DNA of 64,000 nt from Gemmatimonadota bacterium (lineage in GTDB: Bacteria; Latescibacterota; UBA2968; UBA8231): positions 89,694-153,693 of the forward strand of contig JABHFS010000146.1 in NCBI GenBank assembly GCA_018672475.1. The letters are read 5' to 3'. Below are positions 43,024-50,586 of the stretch, piece by piece. The notes below the pieces were generated by a model. That model was not told the origin of the DNA. It saw nothing but the letters and a program-made list of their open reading frames with translations, and searched no databases. The stretch's first letter is position 1, and each line of letters starts with the position of its first letter. A program made the position numbers and the translations under genes.

Positions 43024-43934
43024 TTGTCAATAAAATGGTAGGATTTATCGGTGTCGCTTTGGGCTTGATGATGGTCGCGACAGGACAAAGCGATGCCGTG
43101 AAATTGATCGATGATCTCGGTGTGGAGGTCGAAATTGCAGGTGGGCCAGAACGCATCGTTTCGCTGGCACCGAGCAATACCGAATTGCTCTATGCTTTGG
43201 GCTTGGGTAATAAAGTGGTCGGCGTTACCGAAGTCTGCGATTTTCCAGTAGAGGTGGCCAAGGTCGAAAAGGTCGCCGGATTCAATTCGGTTAATCTAGA
43301 AAAAATAGTGGCGGTTAAACCCGATTTAGTTTTGGCGGCGCGAGGCAACGATATCGAGGGGATCCGGTCCTTGCGAGAATTGGGCATTCGTGTTTTCTCC
43401 CTAGATATTCAGAGTCTGCAGCAATTATTGCAGGCTGTCGATCGCGTCGGGGCGCTTTGTGGGGTTGCGGAGGAAGCCGCCCGTCTACGCGGTGGGCTCG
43501 ATAAGAGAATACAAAAGGTGGCCGATCGGCTTGCGCAGGCACAAGGTAAACCCAGGGTCTTATGGGGATATTGGAGCGATCCAGTGTATACCGCGGGGCC
43601 GGGCACCATGATCGACGATGTAATAACACAGGCCGGCGGATTTAATGTGGCTAGTGTGGCAGAAGGAGCCTGGCCACAAGTAGGTCTTGAGACGATTCTG
43701 TCTTGGGCACCAGAAGTCATCGTCACTACCTATCTTCCTACGGGACAAGATTCGTTGGCCACGGAGATTTTGCGGCTGCAAAAGACGGATGGTTGGAAAA
43801 TGGTTCCCGCGATCAGCGATAGTCGGCTCTATTACATAGAGGCGGATTGGCTGATGCGCCCTGGGCCACGTTTGGTTAATGCCTATGAACAATTAGCTCG
43901 GACTATTCATCCGCAACTTTTTAAGGAGCCATGA
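43020..43934 (+). CDS. btuF: Periplasmic B12-binding protein (BtuF-like)
   Basis: Substrate-binding protein of the importer, 304 residues. It has an N-terminal signal (MVGFIGVALGLMMVATGQSDA) and two lobes joined by a long helix, as in type III binding proteins: RIVSLAPSNTELLYALGLGNKVVGVTEVCDFP, VKPDLVLAARGN, then WGYWSDPVYTAGPGTMIDDVITQAGG and SRLYYIEADWLMRPGPR. No lipobox Cys is present, so it is probably free in the periplasm. GTG start overlapping btuD by 4 bases; its own stop overlaps the permease start (ATGA). The three form a tightly coupled operon under the riboswitch. Confidence 0.9.
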   Translation: MIVNKMVGFIGVALGLMMVATGQSDAVKLIDDLGVEVEIAGGPERIVSLAPSNTELLYALGLGNKVVGVTEVCDFPVEVAKVEKVAGFNSVNLEKIVAVKPDLVLAARGNDIEGIRSLRELGIRVFSLDIQSLQQLLQAVDRVGALCGVAEEAARLRGGLDKRIQKVADRLAQAQGKPRVLWGYWSDPVYTAGPGTMIDDVITQAGGFNVASVAEGAWPQVGLETILSWAPEVIVTTYLPTGQDSLATEILRLQKTDGWKMVPAISDSRLYYIEADWLMRPGPRLVNAYEQLARTIHPQLFKEP

Positions 43935-44962
43935 TCACCAAGCCAATTGGTAGGGGCTATACCTTTTTCGGATTAACGGCCTTATTGGGCGTCGGAATCG
44001 TTATGTCACTGGGTATCGGTCCGGTGGAAATAGCTCCGCTGAGAATTGTCGAATTACTCGCGCAAATGGCAGGGTGGGGCGGGCCAGCGAATGGGGTAGA
44101 CGCCGTTATTATTGGGGATATTCGCCTGCCCCGCATACTCTTGGCGGTTTTGGTCGGGGCGGCATTGGCGATGAGCGGCACGGTGATGCAGGGTTTTTTT
44201 CAGAACCCGATGGCTGATCCTTATATCATCGGCATTTCGTCTGGGGCGGCGCTTGGGGCAACGCTGGCCATTGTTGCGGGGTTGGATTTCTGGTTCTTCG
44301 GTCTAAGCGGCGTGGGATTATTCGCCTTCGCTGGTGCCTTAGTGGTGACCTTGGCGGTATATGCTATTTCTTTGCGCGGGGGGCGTTTACCCTCAACGGT
44401 GGTGCTGCTCAGCGGTATCGCCTTGGGGTCGTTGGCCGCGGCGTTAACTTCATATATGATGATTTCCGCCAATGACGGAGCCGACGTGCAGCGCATTTTA
44501 TTTTGGCTGATGGGCAGTTTGGCCTCTAGGCGTTGGGAACACGTACATATGGTTTGGCCGCAAATTGTCGTTGGCGGTCTCTTTCTGCAGTTCTACGCTC
44601 GCGACCTCGATTTAATTGTTCAAGGGGAAGAGCAGGCCCAATTTCTTGGGGTCGATGTGGAGAGCGTTAAACGGCGCTTGCTCGTCGGAGCAACGTTGTT
44701 GGCGGCGGGGGCGGTTGCGGTGAGTGGGATTATTGGTTTTGTCGGTTTAATTGTGCCTCATGTTATGCGTCTTCTGGTAGGCCCTAATCATCGGGTCTTA
44801 TTGCCAAGTGCAATTCTTGGTGGGGCTATTCTGATGGTCGGTGCCGACTTATTGGCGCGCGTGTTGGTTGAACCGGCCGAATTGCCTATCGGCATTATAA
44901 CCTCGCTCTTGGGCGCACCATTTTTTCTTTATCTATTACGTAGTAGGGGGGGAATACACTAG
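43931..44962 (+). CDS. btuC: Vitamin B12 ABC importer permease (BtuC/FecCD family)
   Basis: Membrane subunit of 343 residues with about ten hydrophobic segments. Family blocks: DIRLPRILLAVLVGAALAMSGTVMQGFFQNPMADPYIIGISSGAALGA is split across helices 2-3, with the ATPase-contact loop GVDVESVKRRLLVGATLL and the segment GFVGLIVPHVMRLLVGPNHRVLLP near the C-terminus. All are typical of BtuC/FecCD permeases. It starts inside btuF's stop. No terminator follows; the next 600 bases hold a decayed gene and then a porin. Confidence 0.92.
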   Translation: MITKPIGRGYTFFGLTALLGVGIVMSLGIGPVEIAPLRIVELLAQMAGWGGPANGVDAVIIGDIRLPRILLAVLVGAALAMSGTVMQGFFQNPMADPYIIGISSGAALGATLAIVAGLDFWFFGLSGVGLFAFAGALVVTLAVYAISLRGGRLPSTVVLLSGIALGSLAAALTSYMMISANDGADVQRILFWLMGSLASRRWEHVHMVWPQIVVGGLFLQFYARDLDLIVQGEEQAQFLGVDVESVKRRLLVGATLLAAGAVAVSGIIGFVGLIVPHVMRLLVGPNHRVLLPSAILGGAILMVGADLLARVLVEPAELPIGIITSLLGAPFFLYLLRSRGGIH

Positions 44963-44997
44963 GAAAAACAGGCTTTTGTGTAGAGGTCCATTTAAAA

Positions 44998-45550
44998 TTG
45001 GTGCGCTACGCAGGATTAGCAGGGTTGGTCCTGTTGATGGGGTGCGACGCGATCATGACCGAAGCGCCAACGGCCGGTGATGATTTTACCGCCCCATTAG
45101 ACGGAATGTCCAATGATTTAAATTGATGACGGCAATGGCATTTCTGGCCGTGCTAATTGGGTGATGCCTCCGAATTTCGTTCCTGCACATCATGTCGGAG
45201 GGGGCGATCAACTGCAATTAGGGCGTTTTTCGCGCAAGGCACAGGTCACATCCCTTATTGGGCAAGTCGCGACGGCCTATCAGCAGGATATGGGCATTAC
45301 CAACGATTTTATTCCCGTCGAAAACCATCACCCATAAGTTACTGGAGGGGGCGCGCTTGGTGACGAAGTGGGCGATCCAGAGATTCCCGCTTCCACGGTA
45401 TTGCTAACAGCCCTCTATGTTCGCCTGCTTAAACCGCCGGCAAGGGGGAATGAAACCACTGAAGTATTCGGTCCGGCTCAAAGAGCATTGAATCGATATA
45501 TAGTTACTGGAAAAGATGGGCGAATAACTATTTATGCATCAACAAGATAG
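44998..45550 (+). pseudogene. Di-haem oxidoreductase (DUF1111/DHOR-type) lipoprotein, decayed
   Basis: Three pieces of one family remain in order. First, a lipoprotein signal (YAGLAGLVLLMGCDA) with TAPLDGMSNDLN, then a stop at 45124. Second, one frame over, DDGNGISGRANWV ... LGRFSRKAQVTSLIGQVATAYQ and DMGITNDFIPVEN, then a stop at 45335. Third, in that frame, GGGALGDEVGDPEIPAS and ALYVRLLKPPARGNE. The ISGRxN, GRFGxKA and DMGIT motifs are those of DUF1111 di-haem oxidoreductases. All CxxCH haem sites and several hundred residues are missing, so the gene is dead. It lies inside the B12 cluster between btuC and a porin. Confidence 0.7.
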
Positions 45551-45562
45551 AGAGGAAAGTTA

Positions 45563-46720
45563 ATGCGCCGATTTAATGTGCGAACTCGATACTGCGCTCT
45601 CGCGCTTATTCTGTCTTTTCAATTCGTCAACGCCAACGAAAGACCCTTGGTTGATGGGGGGATTGGCGATAAGCCCTTTATGACCGAGAAAAAGGGTAAG
45701 ACTCGGATTGGTGGGTATTCCGAAGTCCATTTCCGCTATGGGCGATCAGATGGTGTAACAGAGGAGTTGGGTTTTGAGGCCAAGCGCTTCAACCTGTTTT
45801 CTTATACTCGGGTTGCCGATCGTCTGCAGGTTGTATCAGAACTTGAGTTTGAGGAAGGCGGCGAAGAAATAAAACTCGAAATCGCGGTAATCGATTTTGA
45901 GATCCATCCGGCGCTGACCTTTCGCGGTGGGATTGTCCTTTCGCCCTTAGGGCGATTTAATCTCTCTCATGATAGCCCGGCCAATGATCTGACCGACCGC
46001 CCATTAGTTAGCACGCAAATTATACCGACGGCGCTTTCAGAGGCGGGTATGGGATTTTATGGTTCATTCTATCCTTCGGCCTCGGCAAGGCTTGCCTATG
46101 AAATTTATGCAGTTAATGGTTTCAACGAAGGTGTGATAAGCGATAGTGGTAACGGAACGCGTATTGCCGAAGGGCGAGGAAATTTCGAGGATAATAACAA
46201 CTGGCCCGCTTTTGTCGGTCGTTTGGCTTTTAGCCCGCAAGCCGGATATGAAATCGGAGTGCCGCTACATACGGGGGCCTATAACGCTTGGAAAATTGAG
46301 GGATTGACGGTCGCTCAGAAGCAGGAGTTGACAATATGGGCACTCGATTGGGAAGTGAAATGGAGGGCTTTCGAACTCGTCGGTGAATACGCCGGTGCCT
46401 CGGTTGATGTGCCTGTTGAGACTGTTTTATTGCAGGAAAACCAGGCGGGAGTCTACATACAAGGCAATGCTCATTTTGGCCGGGGATGGCTCAATGCCTT
46501 ACCTGAGTCGGTTTTTACCGGAGTTCTTCGCTATGGAGTGGTTGATTTTGATACCGATGTCGACGGTGATAGCGAACGTCGGTGGACCTGGGGGCTTAAT
46601 TTTCGTCCCAATGCAGAGGCTGTCTTTAAGTTAGATTATCGCCGGGGAAAATCGCTTGATCCGCTCAGCAACGAAGTAAAAGGGGCGGCATTGCTTTTTA
46701 GTGCTGCCACCTATTCCTAA
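45563..46720 (+). CDS. Porin-like outer-membrane beta-barrel protein
   Basis: Outer-membrane protein of 385 residues. A signal peptide (CALALILSFQFVNA) precedes a series of amphipathic strands typical of phosphate-selective-porin-like (OprP/O-type) or related 16-18-stranded barrels: TRIGGYSEVHFRYGR, AKRFNLFSYTRVADRLQVVSELEFEE, TFRGGIVLSPLGRFNLSHD, PTALSEAGMGFYGSF. No plug or TonB box was seen, so it is not a TonB-dependent B12 receptor. It follows the decayed di-haem gene by 12 bases. In other genomes such porins often accompany DUF1111 proteins, so it may be the survivor of that partnership; its substrate is unknown. Confidence 0.75.
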   Translation: MRRFNVRTRYCALALILSFQFVNANERPLVDGGIGDKPFMTEKKGKTRIGGYSEVHFRYGRSDGVTEELGFEAKRFNLFSYTRVADRLQVVSELEFEEGGEEIKLEIAVIDFEIHPALTFRGGIVLSPLGRFNLSHDSPANDLTDRPLVSTQIIPTALSEAGMGFYGSFYPSASARLAYEIYAVNGFNEGVISDSGNGTRIAEGRGNFEDNNNWPAFVGRLAFSPQAGYEIGVPLHTGAYNAWKIEGLTVAQKQELTIWALDWEVKWRAFELVGEYAGASVDVPVETVLLQENQAGVYIQGNAHFGRGWLNALPESVFTGVLRYGVVDFDTDVDGDSERRWTWGLNFRPNAEAVFKLDYRRGKSLDPLSNEVKGAALLFSAATYS

Positions 46721-46726
46721 GCGCTT

Positions 46727-47539
46727 ATGAGTCGTTTTCGCCCTTCTACTCGTATTGTCTGCCTTGCTGCTGAAGCGGCGGATATTATCGTGCGGCTCGG
46801 GGCTGGGGGGAAGTTGGTGGGGGTCAGCAGTTTCGCCCAACTGCCTGAGGCATTGGCCCAGATCCCGCGTATCGGTGGGTTTTCGACACCTACGCTACAA
46901 AAGGTAATTTCATTAGAGCCCGACTTAATCATTGCCACCAGTGATGTGCAGGCAGATGCGGTTGCCATTTTGTTAAAGGCCGGTTTGCCGGTGTTGGCGC
47001 TCAACCCGCACCGCCTTTGCGATATCGAACAAAATATACATCTTATTGGTGCGGCGCTTGGTGTGTCGGCGGCGGCTAAGCGGTTGGCTATTGGCTTTGC
47101 AACTGAACTGGCTAGTTTGAGGGTGCCGAGGGCGGCAGGCACACGCCCAGCCATTTTTTTTGAGGAGTGGCCAGATCCCTTGGTTGGAGGTATCGGTTGG
47201 GTCGGAGACCTCATTGATCACCTAGGCGGTCTTGATGTTTTCGCGGAACTACGTTCTAAGCGCAGTGCGAATGAACGCCGGATTGACCCGAATGAAGTTC
47301 TCGCCCGAAACCCGGACTTGATCGTCGCTTCCTGGTGTGGGAAACCGGTTGAGGTGGCGCAAATCTGCGCCAGGCCCGGCTGGGATGAGTTGCCCGCGGT
47401 GAGGATGCGGCGGGTACACGAAATTCACTCGGATGAGATCCTGCAAGCCGGTCCAAATATTCTACGGGGGGCTAGGGCCCTAAGTCGAATAATCACAGAT
47501 TACAGCAAATATAACGGAGCGAATGGTCACTCTATCTAA
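46727..47539 (+). CDS. BtuF-like binding protein without signal peptide
   Basis: A protein of 270 residues related to cobalamin-binding proteins of the BtuF/FecB group: RIVCLAAEAADIIVRLGAGGKLVGVSSFA, LEPDLIIATSDVQ, FFEEWPDPLVGGIGWVGDLIDHLGG, NPDLIVASWCGKP. Unlike the BtuF at 43 kb, it starts directly at the first beta strand and has no hydrophobic export signal, so it should be cytoplasmic unless exported by another route. It overlaps the cobalamin adenosyltransferase gene by 17 bases. This suggests that it handles cobalamin inside the cell, for example by passing it to the adenosyltransferase; this is inference. Confidence 0.8.
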   Translation: MSRFRPSTRIVCLAAEAADIIVRLGAGGKLVGVSSFAQLPEALAQIPRIGGFSTPTLQKVISLEPDLIIATSDVQADAVAILLKAGLPVLALNPHRLCDIEQNIHLIGAALGVSAAAKRLAIGFATELASLRVPRAAGTRPAIFFEEWPDPLVGGIGWVGDLIDHLGGLDVFAELRSKRSANERRIDPNEVLARNPDLIVASWCGKPVEVAQICARPGWDELPAVRMRRVHEIHSDEILQAGPNILRGARALSRIITDYSKYNGANGHSI

Positions 47540-48095
47540 GATCTATACGAAGACCGGCGATGCTGGCCGGACGCATCTGGGCGATATGTCAGATGTGGCC
47601 AAGACAGATGTCCGAATTGAGGCCTACGGCTGTGTTGACGAGTTAAATTCGACGATCGGCCTCGCCCGGGTTCACGGTGCAGGACCCGTGGAAGTGCTTA
47701 CACGGGTGCAAAATGACTTATTTGATGTCGGGGCTGATTTGTGTGTTCCATACGCCGAGGGTGAGAAGGCGGGGGAGCGCTTGCGATTACAAGATACACA
47801 GGTCGAATATTTGGAAAAGCAGATCGATCTCATCAATGAGGACTTACGACCTTTGCGAAGTTTCGTATTGCCCGGAGGGACGGGGGCGGCGGCTTGGTTG
47901 CATATGGCCCGTACGGTATGTCGGCGGGCTGAAAGAGAGGTTTGGCGCTTGGCCGGAGACGAAACGGTGGGTGAATCCGTACTGAAATATCTCAACCGGC
48001 TGTCCGATTTGTTATTTGTACTGGCGAGATCGGCCAATAAGAACGGGGATGAGGATGTATTATGGAAACCGGGAGAAGGAGCTGGGAATGAATAG
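47523..48095 (+). CDS. pduO: ATP:cob(I)alamin adenosyltransferase, PduO type
   Basis: Transfers the adenosyl group of ATP to cob(I)alamin, giving coenzyme B12. PduO/MMAB-type protein of 190 residues: KIYTKTGDAGRTHLGD (ATP loop), YGCVDELNSTIGLAR, VQNDLFDVGADLC, FVLPGGTGAAAWLHMARTVCRRAER and LKYLNRLSDLLFVLAR, the block with the base-on/adenosylation residues. Full length and intact. It overlaps the signal-less BtuF-like gene upstream (17 bases) and the lipoprotein gene downstream (8 bases). B12-dependent enzymes themselves are not in the window. Confidence 0.95.
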   Translation: MVTLSKIYTKTGDAGRTHLGDMSDVAKTDVRIEAYGCVDELNSTIGLARVHGAGPVEVLTRVQNDLFDVGADLCVPYAEGEKAGERLRLQDTQVEYLEKQIDLINEDLRPLRSFVLPGGTGAAAWLHMARTVCRRAEREVWRLAGDETVGESVLKYLNRLSDLLFVLARSANKNGDEDVLWKPGEGAGNE

Positions 48096-48714
48096 CTTGA
48101 GAGCCCATAGCGGCTTGATTGCTCTATTGGCCATAATGGTTAGTTGCAGCCAGAATTTCAGTTCGGAGGAACCGGCAACGGCTATGGCAGAAAACGGATT
48201 TAAACCTGTCGCCGATGTCGCAATCGCCGAAGTGAAAGAGGGGTTGCAGGCTTTGGGCCCCTTGAGCGGTGTGCCGCCAGAGGGGTGGATCCCACAGCAA
48301 CCATCTAGCTCGATGCGGGTGGCCCAATACGGACTGCCCGGTCCTGCAGGGGAGGCGACATTGGGGGTGTTTTATTTTGGACCGGGGCAAGGTGGGGGGC
48401 TCGAAGCCAATATCGAGCGATGGTATGGTCAGTTTAGCCAGCCGGATGGTCGTCCGACCGGTAAAACGGCGAAACGTTGGAATAAAAATGTAGCCGATAT
48501 CGCGATAACTATGGTGGATATAAGCGGGACGTTCGCTGCGGGGATGGGCAACGAAGAGACTCGGGAAAACTATCGTATGCTCGGGGCGATTGCCGTTCAT
48601 AAATCAGGCGCGGTCTTTTTCAAATTGACTGGCCCTTTTGCAACCATCGTCGAGTGGGAACAGAGTTTTAATCAGTTTTTGGATAGTTTGACCGCTAGTG
48701 AAAAGCAAACTTAA
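48088..48714 (+). CDS. Lipoprotein, function unknown
   Basis: Predicted lipoprotein of about 208 residues: signal LIALLAIMVSC with the lipobox Cys at about residue 20. The mature part has one region (about 75-195) with APEGW-like GVPPEGWIPQ and RWNKNVADIAITMVDISGTF, in a pattern seen in several uncharacterised secreted proteins. No catalytic motif is visible. The ATG at 48088 is chosen because it begins the signal peptide and overlaps pduO by 8 bases; the frame is open upstream. Its stop lies 23 bases before the HTH-metallo-beta-lactamase gene, so it is likely in the same operon. Confidence 0.7.
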   Translation: MNSLRAHSGLIALLAIMVSCSQNFSSEEPATAMAENGFKPVADVAIAEVKEGLQALGPLSGVPPEGWIPQQPSSSMRVAQYGLPGPAGEATLGVFYFGPGQGGGLEANIERWYGQFSQPDGRPTGKTAKRWNKNVADIAITMVDISGTFAAGMGNEETRENYRMLGAIAVHKSGAVFFKLTGPFATIVEWEQSFNQFLDSLTASEKQT

Positions 48715-48736
48715 AAAAGGGTCGGAGGGGTGTGAT

Positions 48737-49579
48737 ATGTATGTGCAGTTGGAAGATGAATTTGGCGACATAATAGGCAAGGCACGGCGAGGTCAGGAAC
48801 TGGAGCTGGCGGATCTTGCCGAACGAGTCGGGGTACCTGCAGCTGATATAGGAAAAATCGAAGAGTATGAAATTACCCCTGATGCTAGTACAATTGCAAC
48901 GCTGGCGGAGAGTCTCGGTTTGCACGAAGGAAAGTTGATCGATAGTTCCACTCGTCAATTTTTCCCCCTCTATCCAGCGGGTCGCGCGATTTCCGGGATT
49001 AAGGTCGAGATGTTGGTTTTGGGCAGCGGTTTTCTGATGAACGGGTATATAGTGGGTTGCGAAGAAACAGGTAAGGCCGCGGTGGTTGACCCGGGCTTCG
49101 ATCCGGAGAAGATTCTCCGCACGATCGAATCTTCGGGTCTGGAAGTTGAAAAGATCCTGTTGACCCATGGCCACCAAGACCATATCAGCGCTCTATCCGA
49201 ACTCTGTCAGGCCACTGATGCGCCTGCTTTTATCAATTCTGAAGATCTTGATTTGATGGGCAAGTTGGCGAATAAGGTGGAGGGTGATTTAGCGGAAGGG
49301 GACAGTGTACAAATTGGGAAACTTCGTTTTGATCTACGCGCGACGCCAGGACATACGGCCGGTGGGATAAGCCTTGTGCACAGTGAGGTGGCCTTTGTTG
49401 GCGATGCCTTATTTGCAGGTTCGCTGGGGGGGACTCGCAGCCTGGTTGATTTCTGCAAGCAATGCCAGGCCGTCGAAGAAAAGATCCTCGCCCTTGATGA
49501 TAAGGTGTTGCTCTTTCCGGGGCACGGTCCCGCGACGACTGTCGGGGAAGAAAAAGCGCACAATCCCTTTTTTAGTTAA
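48737..49579 (+). CDS. HTH domain fused to metallo-beta-lactamase-fold hydrolase
   Basis: A protein of 280 residues with two parts. Residues about 12-68 form an XRE/Cro-type helix-turn-helix (IGKARRGQELELADLAERVGVPAADIGKIE; TIATLAESLGL). Residues about 85-280 form a glyoxalase II-like metallo-beta-lactamase domain with the binuclear motif THGHQDH (about 143-149), then TPGHTAGG, FVGDALF and FPGHGPATT, all intact. The start is set by GGAGGGG 6 bases before ATG 48737. Last gene of the B12-cluster transcript, with a terminator 64 bases on. A DNA-binding hydrolase that senses its own thioester or similar substrate is a reasonable but untested idea. Confidence 0.85.
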   Translation: MYVQLEDEFGDIIGKARRGQELELADLAERVGVPAADIGKIEEYEITPDASTIATLAESLGLHEGKLIDSSTRQFFPLYPAGRAISGIKVEMLVLGSGFLMNGYIVGCEETGKAAVVDPGFDPEKILRTIESSGLEVEKILLTHGHQDHISALSELCQATDAPAFINSEDLDLMGKLANKVEGDLAEGDSVQIGKLRFDLRATPGHTAGGISLVHSEVAFVGDALFAGSLGGTRSLVDFCKQCQAVEEKILALDDKVLLFPGHGPATTVGEEKAHNPFFS

Positions 49580-49640
49580 CAAGATCAAGCTTGTAGGTGT
49601 TCGTGATGTTTTAGGCGTTTTATGACTGAGATTCGGTGAA

Positions 49641-50459
49641 TTAAGGGCTATCCTCGGGGGGTTGAGGAGGCCCTTTTTCTATGGCTTCATTTAATGTCCA
49701 ATCGTAGTCGAAGTAGTCGAGTTCGATATCTTCGCTCTGTACGATTTGGCTTGCAGTCGCTGGCGGCAGATAGGGCAATAGGTAATTGACAATCGGTGGT
49801 TTATCCTCAGGATTGGCCCTGTCTGAGGGAAACCAATCGATAAAGTCCTTGCCGTACCAGTCGAGTATCTTAGAAAGAGTGAGTCGCCGTCCCTGCAATT
49901 GTACGTGTTGGGGATCGCGGGCGAAGCGTTCGAGCGACCGTTCAAGCATTGAGTCGAGGTTGTTACCTGTATATGCGCGCTTTTCAAGCTGTGGGCAACT
50001 TCGCGCGCCGCAATTGACGGCAAAGTGTATGCGGGGGTCGCGGAATTTCGGCCGGATGATTCGATTCTCTATATAATCCAAGGTTAGTTCGAGGCCTCCG
50101 GCGATAAATTTCTGTCGGTTGAAAAAACCACTGAATAGAAAAGCGTCCTTGACGCTGGCTATGGGATAGGCATCGATAACGCCCCTGAGAACAAAGGCAT
50201 TGTAGGCGTTGATCCAATAGGCAAGACTATCGTCGGTTTCCGGGAAACGGTCGGGGTGGCTGGTGGGGCTGTAGTTGGCAAGACTGTCTATATAGGCATC
50301 GAGGAGGCTACGATCCTGAGCGAGCGCGCCATAGCGAACTAATCCGTCGTCGTATACGTGTTTTTGCAGGATCTGATCAAGAAAATTGTGCTTGAAGGGA
50401 GATGCTGCGAATAGGGTTGTGGGAAGCGCAAAAAAAAGAAAAACGAATATATAGATCAT
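49641..50459 (-). CDS. Exported DUF547 protein
   Basis: Secreted or periplasmic protein of 272 residues with a signal peptide (FVFLFFALPTTLFAA). The DUF547 core reads LAYWINAYNAFVLRGVIDAYPIASVKD, GGLELTLDYIENRIIRPKFRDPRIHFAVNCGARSCP is broken here into GGLELTLDYIEN, PRIHFAVNCGA and RSCPQL. The domain is widespread but its function is not established; the Asn/Tyr, His and Cys residues are conserved as in a papain-like or transglutaminase-like fold, which is a suggestion only. The gene is alone on the minus strand, and its 3' end contains the terminator of the convergent operon. Confidence 0.85.
   Translation of the reverse strand: MIYIFVFLFFALPTTLFAASPFKHNFLDQILQKHVYDDGLVRYGALAQDRSLLDAYIDSLANYSPTSHPDRFPETDDSLAYWINAYNAFVLRGVIDAYPIASVKDAFLFSGFFNRQKFIAGGLELTLDYIENRIIRPKFRDPRIHFAVNCGARSCPQLEKRAYTGNNLDSMLERSLERFARDPQHVQLQGRRLTLSKILDWYGKDFIDWFPSDRANPEDKPPIVNYLLPYLPPATASQIVQSEDIELDYFDYDWTLNEAIEKGPPQPPEDSP
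49643..49678 (+). terminator. Terminator at the end of the B12-cluster transcript, overlapping a convergent gene
   Basis: AAGGGC-CCTC / GAGG-GCCCTT two-part stem followed by TTTTT on the plus strand. It lies inside the last codons of the convergent DUF547 gene, so that coding sequence doubles as a terminator. Confidence 0.6.
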
Positions 50460-50586
50460 AGCTCTTATTTAATGTGTAGAGGGGGTCATTTTTTATATCT
50501 GATGCAGATGTCCCTAGCGGGGTTTCGCGCTATATTTGGTGCATGCAAAACGAAACCCCCCATCCGGTCTTGCCCCAGTGAATTCT

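Noticed and set aside
45563..46720. TonB-dependent B12 receptor (BtuB)
   Set aside because: No plug domain or TonB box and too short; the strands look like a general porin.
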